Source: Micromonospora avicenniae (lineage in GTDB: Bacteria; Actinomycetota; Actinomycetes; Mycobacteriales; Micromonosporaceae). From it: a stretch of 42,595 nucleotides of DNA. The notes under the pieces are model-generated. The model was not told the origin of the DNA, did no database searches, and saw only the letters and a list, made by a program, of their open reading frames with translations. Below, one piece after another: positions 1 through 6,696 of the stretch; the first letter of the stretch is position 1; every line of letters begins with the position of its first letter. A program made the position numbers and the translations under genes. The stretch lies in the NCBI RefSeq assembly GCF_900156065.1, contig NZ_FTNF01000033.1:1-42595 (forward strand). Direction: 5' to 3'.

Positions 1-53
1 AACAAGCGCGGCAAGAGCTGTGGAAAGCACGAGCCAACGGGCTCATCGACTGA
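1..53 (+). CDS. possible 3' end of an upstream gene
   Basis: The window opens inside a reading frame (codons from base 3) that ends at TGA 51-53; its visible tail is QARQELWKARANGLID. The composition is plausible for a C-terminus, but only 16 residues are visible, and another frame is also open to base 60, so this is a weak call with no function assigned. Bases 54-165 that follow hold no gene that I can support. Confidence 0.25.
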   Translation, partial: QARQELWKARANGLID

Positions 54-165
54 CCCCTGAACAGCCAGCTCACGAACTGTCACTGCCGTACTAGGAAGGC
101 CGCACCAGGGCCAGGACGAGAAGCTCCAACGCGTAGCTCATTTCCGGGGGCGTAGGTTCGCTTGC

Positions 166-853
166 GTGGTCGACCTGCCGCTCGCGTCCGCGTTCACGGT
201 CTTCGACGACCAGGACTCGGGATGCCTGTCCTACGGCGTCGAGGACGCCGGGCGCCGCTGGTTCGTGAAGAAGGCCACCAGCGTGCAGGCCCGACTCTCA
301 CTTGTCCGCGCCGCGCACTTCCACACCGCGGTTCAGCACCCGGCGATCATCCGCCCCGCACGGGTCCTCGACCGGCCGGACGGACCCGTGCTCGTCTACC
401 CCTGGCACGACGGCACGGTTCTCAACCAGGCCACCAGGCACGACTCGAACCGGGCCGCACTTGCCCGGTTCCAGCAGTTGCCGCTCCCCGAGGTCGAGGC
501 GGCTGTCACCACGATCCTCGACGCGCACGTGGCGGTCACGGCGGCCGGTTACGTCGCGCTCGATCTTTATGACGGCTGCTTCCTCTACGACTTCGACAGC
601 CGGCGGTTGTGGCTGGTCGACCTGGACGAGTACCGGCCCGGTCCCTTCACTCTCGACGCCGACCGCCTGCCCGGATCCCGGCGCTAAATGGCCCCGGAAG
701 AGTTCGTCCGGGGTGCGAGCATCGACCAGCGGACCACGGTTTACACACTGGGCCGCACCATCGCGCACCTGCTCGACTCCGCACACGGCTGGCGAGGCTC
801 CCCGGCCCAGAAGCGGCTCGCGACGCACGCCACCCGGCCGACACCAGAAAATC
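166..853 (+). pseudogene. Ser/Thr-kinase-like protein, nonsense-interrupted and IS-truncated
   Basis: A protein-kinase-fold remnant starting at GTG 166. An N-lobe-like region with FVKKA (lysine near residue 36) leads to ALDLYDGCFLYDF and LWLVDLDEY, which resemble the catalytic loop and the DFG-like metal-binding loop. The in-frame TAA at 685-687 sits exactly where kinases carry the aromatic residue of the R-Y/F-MAPEE activation segment: the frame reads GSRR, stop, MAPEEFVRG, and continues without a frameshift through the C-lobe (QRTTVYTLGRTIAHLLDS). Coding similarity then stops at about 853, where a sequence resembling an ISL3 terminus begins; the frame runs on to a stop at 924 in foreign DNA. 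A single base change (TAC or TAT to TAA) followed or preceded by an insertion explains it. Two short proteins from 166 and 688 could be predicted instead, but the frame continuity argues for one dead gene. Confidence 0.75.
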
Positions 854-1190
854 GGCTCTGTCTCACATTCGGTGGTTACCGAGGGTGGTCGATGTCGTTG
901 AGGTCATGTGTGCAGGACCGGTGATCTTACGAAGCTGGTGTTTCTCGGGGCTGTCGCCGCTGGTGATCGACGATGTCACGGACGAGGGTGAGCGGATTCT
1001 GGTGCGGGCCCGGACTCCTGGAGGGATGGTGGCCTGTCCGGGCTGCGAGGCGGTGACGGGTCGGGTGCACGGTTATCACCAGCGGACCGTCGCGGACGTG
1101 TCGGTCGATGCTCGGCCGGTGGTGGTGCGGGTACGCGTGCGCCCTCTGGTACGCCCGACGCGGGGCTGCCGTCGCACGTTCCGTGAACAG
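854..1190 (+). mobile_element. ISL3-family element fragment (left end plus transposase N-terminus)
   Basis: A GGCTCTGTCTCAC start at about 854 resembles an ISL3-type terminal inverted repeat. The transposase frame opens at ATG 906 or GTG 921 and reads through SWCFSGLSPLVIDDV, then a region with CPGCE and a later CRRTFREQ: the N-terminal zinc-finger region of ISL3 transposases. One downstream zinc-ligand position looks altered (PTRGCRRTF). Homology stops near 1190, so the DDE catalytic domain is absent and the element cannot be autonomous. It truncates the kinase-like gene on its left and abuts an IS3 fragment in the opposite orientation on its right. Confidence 0.7.
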
Positions 1191-1335
1191 CCAGTTGTAG
1201 AAGGCGCTGTGGGTGACGCCGAAAAGGCGGCAGAGCAGACGGACCGGGTAGGTGTCTTCTCCGCGTCGATGAACCGGTACACGTCAGCCCGGTTCACCGC
1301 TCCGTCTCGCGTGCGAAGAAGACCGCGGCTCAACG
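1187..1335 (-). mobile_element. IS3-family OrfB N-terminal fragment, frameshifted
   Basis: On the minus strand the frame reads VYRFIDAEK and then, only after a one-base shift, DTYPVRLLCRLFGVTHSAFY: the N-terminal HTH_21-type start of an IS3-family OrfB. One missing base in the codon after the EK pair explains the shift. Only about 45 residues remain; the DDE domain is gone. The fragment meets the ISL3 piece near 1187, showing at least two separate mobile-element events in 500 bases. Confidence 0.65.
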
Positions 1336-1452
1336 ACTCTTGTCAACTCTGTGGGAGCGATGGCTGACGGCCGCTGGCCGGTCCCGGTGGCGGTTGCCGG
1401 GACCGGCCAACTGATCGAGCCGCCTGCTGCCCCAAGCGGAGTCAGCGCGTCG

Positions 1453-2325
1453 TCAGGAGATCTTCCATTCGATCGGCTGCTCGCCCGGTCCCGGGATCAG
1501 CGCGGTGAACAGCGGACTGGGCTTTGCGAGGACGGCGTTACGGAACTCCGCCCAGTAGCCGTCGGTGCCCAGGATCTGCTTGGCGCTGGGAATGGCTGCC
1601 GAGTCCGGCGCGGAGTAGTAACGCACCTTGGTGTTGTCCCCGTCGACGGCGGCTCGGTACACGACGTCGGCGGTGATCGACGGGTCGGAGCCGGTTGGCG
1701 CGTTCTTGGAGAAGAACGCATCGATTCCAGGCTGATAGTCCGCAGGGACGTCCTGCGCAATGTCGATCTTCGTGAAAATGCGGGTGGAGTGCTGTCCGGG
1801 CAGGACGGCCTTGACCGCGATGCCGAAGGCGGCCACCTCCAGGCTCATCCCCTCGCTGAGCGTCGCCACGGCTGCCTTGGAGGCGGCGTAGACGGCGCTG
1901 TACGGATAACCCTGCTCGGCGGTCAACGAGGAGATGTTGATGATCGTGCCGGAGCGCTGGGCGCGGAAGATCGGCAGGAAGGCCCGGCTGAGCGCGATCA
2001 GTCCGAACACGTTGGTCTGGAACTGCCGGTGGATCTGGTCCATGCTGCTCACCTCCACCGGCCCCATCTGGTAGAAACCCGCATTGTTGACCAAGACGTC
2101 GACCTGTCCGAACTGCTCCACGGCGGTCTGCGCGAAGGGGCCTGCCGCCTGCTCGTCATCGACGTCCAGCAGCAGCGTCCTGACCCGCTCCAACTCGTCG
2201 TGCACCGTCAGGTCGGCCTCCTTGCGGACCGTCGCGACCACGTTCCAGCCTTCGGCGGCGAACTTCTCGACGATGGCCCGGCCTATTCCAGTCGCGGTAC
2301 CGGTCACCACGATCGTTTTCGACAT
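1453..2325 (-). CDS. SDR-family NAD(P)-dependent oxidoreductase
   Basis: A classical short-chain dehydrogenase/reductase of 290 residues. The cofactor-binding TGTATGIG lies at residues 8-15, NNAG at 80-83, the catalytic serine at about S133 and the YAASK catalytic tetrad segment at Y146-K150. The C-terminal 100 residues form the variable substrate loop, so the substrate cannot be told. The start ATG at 2325 is preceded by a purine-rich GGAGAGGAAG ribosome site. It is transcribed away from the XRE regulator at 2517; such divergent XRE/SDR pairs are common in actinomycetes, and the regulator probably controls this gene. The dehydrogenase class is secure, the reaction is not. Confidence 0.93.
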   Translation of the reverse strand: MSKTIVVTGTATGIGRAIVEKFAAEGWNVVATVRKEADLTVHDELERVRTLLLDVDDEQAAGPFAQTAVEQFGQVDVLVNNAGFYQMGPVEVSSMDQIHRQFQTNVFGLIALSRAFLPIFRAQRSGTIINISSLTAEQGYPYSAVYAASKAAVATLSEGMSLEVAAFGIAVKAVLPGQHSTRIFTKIDIAQDVPADYQPGIDAFFSKNAPTGSDPSITADVVYRAAVDGDNTKVRYYSAPDSAAIPSAKQILGTDGYWAEFRNAVLAKPSPLFTALIPGPGEQPIEWKIS

Positions 2326-2352
2326 GGAGGGCTTCCTCTCCTATTAGTCCCG

Positions 2353-2396
2353 GCCCGGACATCCGTGCCCGCTATGGGCTTTGCTGCTGTCCGGGC
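2353..2396. promoter_or_regulatory. inverted repeat in the SDR/XRE divergent promoter region
   Basis: GCCCGGACA (2353-2361) and TGTCCGGGC (2388-2396) are perfect 9-base inverted arms separated by 26 bases, between the two divergent starts. They could be a two-site operator for the XRE regulator or a hairpin in the SDR leader. On the other side, TAGATT at 2504-2509 lies 7 bases before the XRE start codon, a typical -10 box for a leaderless transcript. Confidence 0.4.
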
Positions 2397-2516
2397 AAGT
2401 GATGGCTTGCTGGTGCGTCCTAGTTTCATCGCGGCAAATCGGGCCGGCCAGGTTCGGTTCTTCATGGGAAAGACAGTCCCAGGTATCCGCCGAGGCCCGG
2501 GGGTAGATTGGGTTTC

Positions 2517-3380
2517 ATGTCCAAGCGCCCGGCGTCCAGCGTGAGCAATCCGCTTGCCGAGTTTCTGCGGGCGAGTCGTGCACGTATCCGGCCGGACGAC
2601 GTCGGCCTACCCGACGGCGGCCGGCGGCGCCGCGTTCCCGGGCTGCGCCGTGAAGAGGTCGCCCAGCTGGCCAATGTCAGCGCGGACTATCTGGCCCGGC
2701 TCGAGCAGGGACGCGTCACCAGTGCGTCACCCGAGGTCCTCGACGCCCTCGCGGACGCGCTTGGTCTCGACCGCGACGGCCGGGAGTACTTGCACTCGAT
2801 CGCAGGGCCGAAACAGCGCCCAGGATTCCGTACTCAGACCACGTCGCGGGTTGACCCGCAGACCCAGCGATTGCTCGATAGCCTGTACGAAGTTCCCGCC
2901 TACGTTTTCGGCCGGAGACTGGATATCCTCGCCTGGAATCCCCTGGCCGCTGCCTTGTTCACCGATTATGGGGCACTGCCGGAGCGGCACCGGAACCTTG
3001 TCTGGCTCACTTTTCTCGATCCGGCTTACCGGGTATTGAACACCGACTGGGCCAGGGCCGCGCAGGAATGCGTCGCCTATCTACGTATGGAGGCCCGGAA
3101 CTACCCGAGCGATCAGCGCCTGGCCGAACTTGTCGGGACTCTCTCCGTCAAAGACGCGGACTTTCGCACCTGGTGGGGCGGCCACCTCGTGACCGGCGCG
3201 GCACTGCGCCGCAAGATCTACCAGCATCCACTGGTCGGTCCGCTCACCCTCGATTCGCAGCAATTCGACGTCAGCGGCAAGTCCGACCAGCACCTCGTGG
3301 TGTTCACCGCCGAACCGGACAGCTCATCCCACGAGGCACTGAAGTTGCTCGCCCAGTGGGCGAACACGCCGGTGGCTTGA
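2517..3380 (+). CDS. XRE-family transcriptional regulator with MmyB-like ligand domain
   Basis: A 287-residue regulator. The N-terminal helix-turn-helix includes GLRREEVAQLANVS and YLARLEQGR (roughly residues 40-66), followed by SPEVLDALADALGLD, the usual XRE pattern in this actinobacterial group. The rest (about residues 100-280) matches the MmyB-type PAS-like ligand-binding domain: VPAYVFGRRLDILAWNPLA, then a WWGGH segment. Start choice: ATG 2517, since TAGATT at 2504-2509 suits a leaderless transcript; a TTG nine bases upstream is open but has no ribosome site. It is divergent from the SDR gene, its likely target. The ligand is unknown. Confidence 0.92.
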   Translation: MSKRPASSVSNPLAEFLRASRARIRPDDVGLPDGGRRRRVPGLRREEVAQLANVSADYLARLEQGRVTSASPEVLDALADALGLDRDGREYLHSIAGPKQRPGFRTQTTSRVDPQTQRLLDSLYEVPAYVFGRRLDILAWNPLAAALFTDYGALPERHRNLVWLTFLDPAYRVLNTDWARAAQECVAYLRMEARNYPSDQRLAELVGTLSVKDADFRTWWGGHLVTGAALRRKIYQHPLVGPLTLDSQQFDVSGKSDQHLVVFTAEPDSSSHEALKLLAQWANTPVA

Positions 3381-3551
3381 AATCCCCGTTCCGAAAGTGC
3401 CCTTCCTCCGATTCAGCATCGTGGTTGTAGACCTGTTCTATGGCCGGGACTGTCCGAGAAGATCGACACTCCGACGTGGTGAAGCTGCTGGCCGAGTGGC
3501 GAGCCACCTGCCCAATCTGAGTCGGGCGTTCGTCGGTTCGGGAAAAAGGCG

Positions 3552-3582
3552 TTGCGCGGCCGCCGGCCGGTCCCGCTAGGCT
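3552..3582 (+). promoter_or_regulatory. probable promoter of the argS leader
   Basis: TTGCGC at 3552-3557 and TAGGCT at 3577-3582 are spaced 19 bases apart. The -10 box ends 6 bases before ATG 3589, so the transcript would begin at or next to the leader peptide start codon, the standard leaderless arrangement of actinobacterial genes and leader peptides. The 170 bases between the XRE stop and this promoter show nothing that I can support. Confidence 0.5.
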
Positions 3583-3588
3583 GTCGGC

Positions 3589-3678
3589 ATGATCAGCTCG
3601 CGCGTGTTCCCGGCGGCGTCCCACGACGTCCTGTTCGGCGCGCTGCGACGCCGGCGCTCCAACGACCGCCTGCGCTGA
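3589..3678 (+). CDS. arginine-rich leader peptide upstream of argS
   Basis: A 29-codon frame from ATG 3589 to TGA 3676-3678. Seven of 29 codons are arginine, with four in tandem (CGA CGC CGG CGC, 3646-3657) and two more in the last three sense codons. Its start is placed for leaderless initiation and it ends 118 bases before argS. A run of codons for the amino acid whose tRNA is charged by the downstream enzyme is the hallmark of ribosome-mediated attenuation (as in trp, his and leu leaders). Alternatively it is a decayed gene; its N-terminal SSRVFPA stretch faintly recalls SRPBCC proteins. The regulatory reading is inference but fits position, size, codon content and the hairpin that follows. 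Confidence 0.6.
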   Translation: MISSRVFPAASHDVLFGALRRRRSNDRLR

Positions 3679-3692
3679 GCGACCTTCTCTGC

Positions 3693-3773
3693 GACCGGCG
3701 GATCGAGCCGCCGGTCATCGTCGATCGTCCTCGGTCCGCCCGCATCCTCATCCGGTGATCCGCGCTGCGGATC
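3693..3773 (+). promoter_or_regulatory. candidate argS attenuator hairpins
   Basis: GACCGGCGG (3693-3701) and CCGCCGGTC (3708-3716) form a perfect 9-base-pair stem with a 6-base loop, starting 14 bases after the leader stop codon. The GGCGG of the 5' arm can instead pair with CCGCC at 3666-3670 inside the leader's terminal codons, giving mutually exclusive folds. A second hairpin, GATCCGC/GCGGATC (3757-3763 and 3767-3773), lies close to the argS start and could act on translation. There is no U-tract after the first stem, so an intrinsic terminator is not shown; a Rho-linked or translational mechanism is as likely. Confidence 0.45.
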
Positions 3774-3796
3774 CGAGCGAGATCGGCGGCGTACCC

Positions 3797-5515
3797 ATGG
3801 ATCTGGAGAAACTCCTTACCGACCGGCTGGCACCGGCGTTCGCGAAGGTGGCGGACGAGCCGGCGGACCCGGTCGTGCGGCGCTCTCAACGGGCTGATTT
3901 CCAGTCCGATGCGGCGCTGGCACTGGCCCGGCGGCTCGGCCGGTCACCGCGCGCCATCGCCGCCGAGGTGCTGCGGCACGCCGAGCTGGCCGACCTGTGC
4001 AGTGTGGTGGAGGTCTCCGGGCCGGGCTTTCTCAACCTGACCGTCGCCGACGAGGCCTTGGCCGGGCTGGTCTCCGCGCTGGCCACCAGCCCGCGGCTGG
4101 GAGTGCCGGTGGCGGCCTCGCCGGAGACCGTAGTGATTGACTACTCAGCGCCCAACGTGGCGAAGGAGATGCACGTCGGGCATCTGCGATCGACGGTGAT
4201 CGGCGACGCGGCGGCCCGGCTGCTGGAGTGGCTGGGGCACCGGGTGCTGCGGGCCAACCATCTGGGCGACTGGGGTACGCCGTTCGGCATGTTGATCGAG
4301 CACCTGGTCGACCTGGGCGAGGTCGAGGCGGCACAGGGTCTGTCAATGGGTGACCTGGACTCGTTCTACAAGGCGGCTCGGGCCAAATTCGACGCTGTCG
4401 AGGCGTTCCGGGAACGGTCCCGGCGGCGGGTGGTGGCGTTGCAGCGTGGCGATGAGGCGACGCTGCGGCTGTGGCGGTTGCTGGTGCAGCAGTCCGCGCG
4501 GCATTTCCTGACCGTGTACGACCTCCTCGACGTGACTCTCACCGAGCGGGACTTCCACGGTGAGAGCAGCTACAACGACGTGCTCGGCCCGGTGGTCGAG
4601 GACCTGGACCGGCTGGGACTGCTGCGGGAGAGCGAAGGGGCGGCGTGCGTGTTCCCACCCGGCTTCGTCGGGCGGGACGGCGCGCCGCTGCCGTTGATCG
4701 TGCGAAAGTCCGACGGCGGGTACGGCTACCCGGCGACGGACCTCGCGGCGATCCGGCACCGGACTGGCACGCTGGGCGCGACCCGGCTGCTCTACATGGT
4801 CGGGCTGCCACAGCGGCAGCACTTCGAGATGGTCTACGCCGCCGCCGCGCAGGCCGGATGGTTGGCCCCGCCGGCCCGGGCCGAGCACGTCGGGTTCGGC
4901 TCGATCCTCGGGTCGGACGGGCGGATGCTGCGCAGCCGGGCCGGCGAGTCGGTGAAGCTGGTCGGGCTGCTGGAGGAGGCGATCGCTCGGGCCACCGCAT
5001 TGGCCCGGGAGCGGAACCCGGAGCTGGACGAGGCTGAGGCGATCGAGGTGGGCCGGGAGGTCGGCATCGGCGCGGTCAAGTACGCTGACCTGTCCAGTGA
5101 CCGGCACCGGGACTACGTGCTCGACTGGGAGCGGATGCTCTCGCTGGACGGCAACACCGCGCCCTACCTTCAGTACGCGTACTCGCGGATCCGGTCGATC
5201 TTCCGACGGGCCGGGGTGGCGGCCCAGCCGGAAGCGGAGATCTTGCTAGTCGAGCCGGCCGAGCGGGCACTCGCCTTCGAGTTGATCGGCTTCGGCGGGG
5301 TGGTCGGCGAGGTGGCGGTGAACCTCGAATTCCACCACCTCGCCGGGTACCTGTACCGGCTGGCCGCGGCGTTCAGCGCGTTCTACGAGCGGTGTCCCGT
5401 GCTGCGGGCCGACCCAGCGGTCCGGGAGAGCCGGCTGGTGCTCTGCGACCTGACCGCCCGGGTGCTCCGGCAAGGCCTCTACCTACTCGGCATCCGGACC
5501 CCGGAACGGATGTGA
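3797..5515 (+). CDS. argS: arginyl-tRNA synthetase
   Basis: Class I aminoacyl-tRNA synthetase that charges tRNA-Arg with arginine, 572 residues, in the normal range for ArgS. The N-terminal additional domain is followed by the HIGH-type signature HVGHL (within NVAKEMHVGHLRST), the catalytic Rossmann fold with NHLGDWGTPFG, YPATDLAAIRHR, and the C-terminal DALR anticodon-binding region (TAPYLQYAYSRIRSIFRRAG onward). The KMSKS position reads DGRMLRSRAGE: the degenerate KMSK seen in many ArgS. Start ATG 3797 was chosen because the protein then begins with the family-typical MDLEKLLTDRLAPAF; a GTG at 3755 is in frame but overlaps the leader hairpins. It stands alone rather than with lysA. A second argS elsewhere in the genome cannot be excluded. 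Confidence 0.96.
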   Translation: MDLEKLLTDRLAPAFAKVADEPADPVVRRSQRADFQSDAALALARRLGRSPRAIAAEVLRHAELADLCSVVEVSGPGFLNLTVADEALAGLVSALATSPRLGVPVAASPETVVIDYSAPNVAKEMHVGHLRSTVIGDAAARLLEWLGHRVLRANHLGDWGTPFGMLIEHLVDLGEVEAAQGLSMGDLDSFYKAARAKFDAVEAFRERSRRRVVALQRGDEATLRLWRLLVQQSARHFLTVYDLLDVTLTERDFHGESSYNDVLGPVVEDLDRLGLLRESEGAACVFPPGFVGRDGAPLPLIVRKSDGGYGYPATDLAAIRHRTGTLGATRLLYMVGLPQRQHFEMVYAAAAQAGWLAPPARAEHVGFGSILGSDGRMLRSRAGESVKLVGLLEEAIARATALARERNPELDEAEAIEVGREVGIGAVKYADLSSDRHRDYVLDWERMLSLDGNTAPYLQYAYSRIRSIFRRAGVAAQPEAEILLVEPAERALAFELIGFGGVVGEVAVNLEFHHLAGYLYRLAAAFSAFYERCPVLRADPAVRESRLVLCDLTARVLRQGLYLLGIRTPERM

Positions 5516-5600
5516 TCAGGTACGTGACGTCTGGAGACGACGCCCCCGGCCGCCGTAAAGGCTGCGTGACGCGCGATGCGTGGTAGAGCAGCGCGCGCGA

Positions 5601-6212
5601 TCAGGAGGACGGCGGGTTCGTAGGCTTGGCCTTCTGCGGGTGGATCGTTTCGTGGCGGGCCAGCATGGCGACGAACTCGGCGATCTTCCGCTCCCGGGTC
5701 TGCGCCCGTTTCACGGCATTGAGGCGGTAGATGAGGGCGAACCGGTTGGTCTTGGTGAGTACGTCGAACATGGCCTGGGCGGCGGGGTCGGCGGCGATGG
5801 CGGCGAGCAGGTCGGCCGGCACCTCGGCTTCCGACGACGGGGCGTAGGCCGCCGCCCACCGCCCGTCCGCCTTCGCGGCTTCTACCGCGGCGCGGCCTGG
5901 GGGCAGCATTCGTCCCTCCGCCTCCAGCCGGGCCACGTGGGTGACGTTGCGCTGTGACCAGGAGCTGCGCGGCGTGCGCGGGGTGAACCGGATCCAGGAG
6001 GTTTCCTGATCTCGTTTACGGGCCTGCCCGTCGATCCAGCCGAAACAGAGGGCCTCGTCGACCGCCTGCTGCCAGGTCAGCGTCGTGACTGTGCCGCCCT
6101 TCCTGGTCAGGGCGAGCCATACGCCGGGCGATGTGGCGTGGTTGGCCAGTAACCACGCGCGCAGCGCGTCGGCGTCCGCGACGATCAACTCATCCAGTTC
6201 CGCGCTCGCCAT
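5601..6212 (-). CDS. YdeI/OmpD-associated family protein
   Basis: A 203-residue protein of the YdeI/OmpD-associated family, whose biochemical role is unknown. Seen: the DADALRAWLLANH start, the WQQAVDEALCFGWIDGQ block, FTPRTPRSSWSQRNV, and a C-terminal helical tail with LNAVKRAQTRERKI, all diagnostic of this family. The start ATG 6212 has TAGCCT about 7 bases upstream on the minus strand, suggesting a leaderless transcript. It converges with argS and is divergent from the Trypco1-like gene; it probably marks the edge of the accessory island and not part of it. Confidence 0.9.
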   Translation of the reverse strand: MASAELDELIVADADALRAWLLANHATSPGVWLALTRKGGTVTTLTWQQAVDEALCFGWIDGQARKRDQETSWIRFTPRTPRSSWSQRNVTHVARLEAEGRMLPPGRAAVEAAKADGRWAAAYAPSSEAEVPADLLAAIAADPAAQAMFDVLTKTNRFALIYRLNAVKRAQTRERKIAEFVAMLARHETIHPQKAKPTNPPSS

Positions 6213-6359
6213 GATGGCAGGCTAGCCCTGCTGCCCGAGGACCGGTGCCAGACCCCGGCCCAGGTGGCGGAAGCGTCCAATCCGGACACTTGCCTGCCTG
6301 TGGCATCTTTGCGCGTGCGACCAGTCAACGTGAGCCGATTTCGTCGATCGGGGGACGTC

Positions 6360-6680
6360 ATGCAGCCGGACCATCCTCGGAAGGTGCGCGTGGAGCCGGT
6401 GCAGGCCGGTGACGTGGAGTTTTTCGTGGAATTGACGGAGGAAAGCGGCCCGGAGACCGTCGGCGCGGGGAGGTTGCTCTCCTTCGACGGGGTGCGCGAG
6501 ACGGTGCAGGCGGTCGCTGTCGAGCTGACGCAGGTCTGGCAGCAGGTCAAGCCGGCGGAGGCGACCGTGGAGTTCGGGCTGTCGCTGACCGCCAAGGCGG
6601 GTCCGCTCACCGGCCTGATCGTGTCGGGAGACGGATCCGCCACCTTCAAGATCACTCTGGTGTGGAGAGACGGTTCGTGA
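6360..6680 (+). CDS. Trypco1-like (CU044_2847 family) small protein
   Basis: A 106-residue protein resembling the trypsin-co-occurring domain family (CU044_2847/Trypco1), proteins found next to trypsin-like or NTPase effectors in actinobacterial conflict and signalling loci. Visible pattern: VEFFVELTEES, then a helix with VRETVQAVAVELTQVW, and a strand-rich end with VEFGLSLTAKAGP and ATFKITLVW. Start ATG 6360 has GGGGGA at 6350-6355; an in-frame GTG at 6330 is a weaker alternative. It lies 16 bases before the trypsin/NTPase/TPR gene and is surely cotranscribed, so it probably binds or regulates that protein. The family role as adaptor is inference from co-occurrence. Confidence 0.8.
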   Translation: MQPDHPRKVRVEPVQAGDVEFFVELTEESGPETVGAGRLLSFDGVRETVQAVAVELTQVWQQVKPAEATVEFGLSLTAKAGPLTGLIVSGDGSATFKITLVWRDGS

Positions 6681-6696
6681 CCGGATCGGGCCCCCG

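Noticed and set aside
1351..2544. 397-codon plus-strand frame over the SDR gene
   Set aside because: Antisense of a clear SDR whose motifs are all on the other strand.
3440..3517. 25-codon frame upstream of the argS leader as a further leader peptide
   Set aside because: No arginine run, no hairpin, no promoter spacing; ordinary chance frame.
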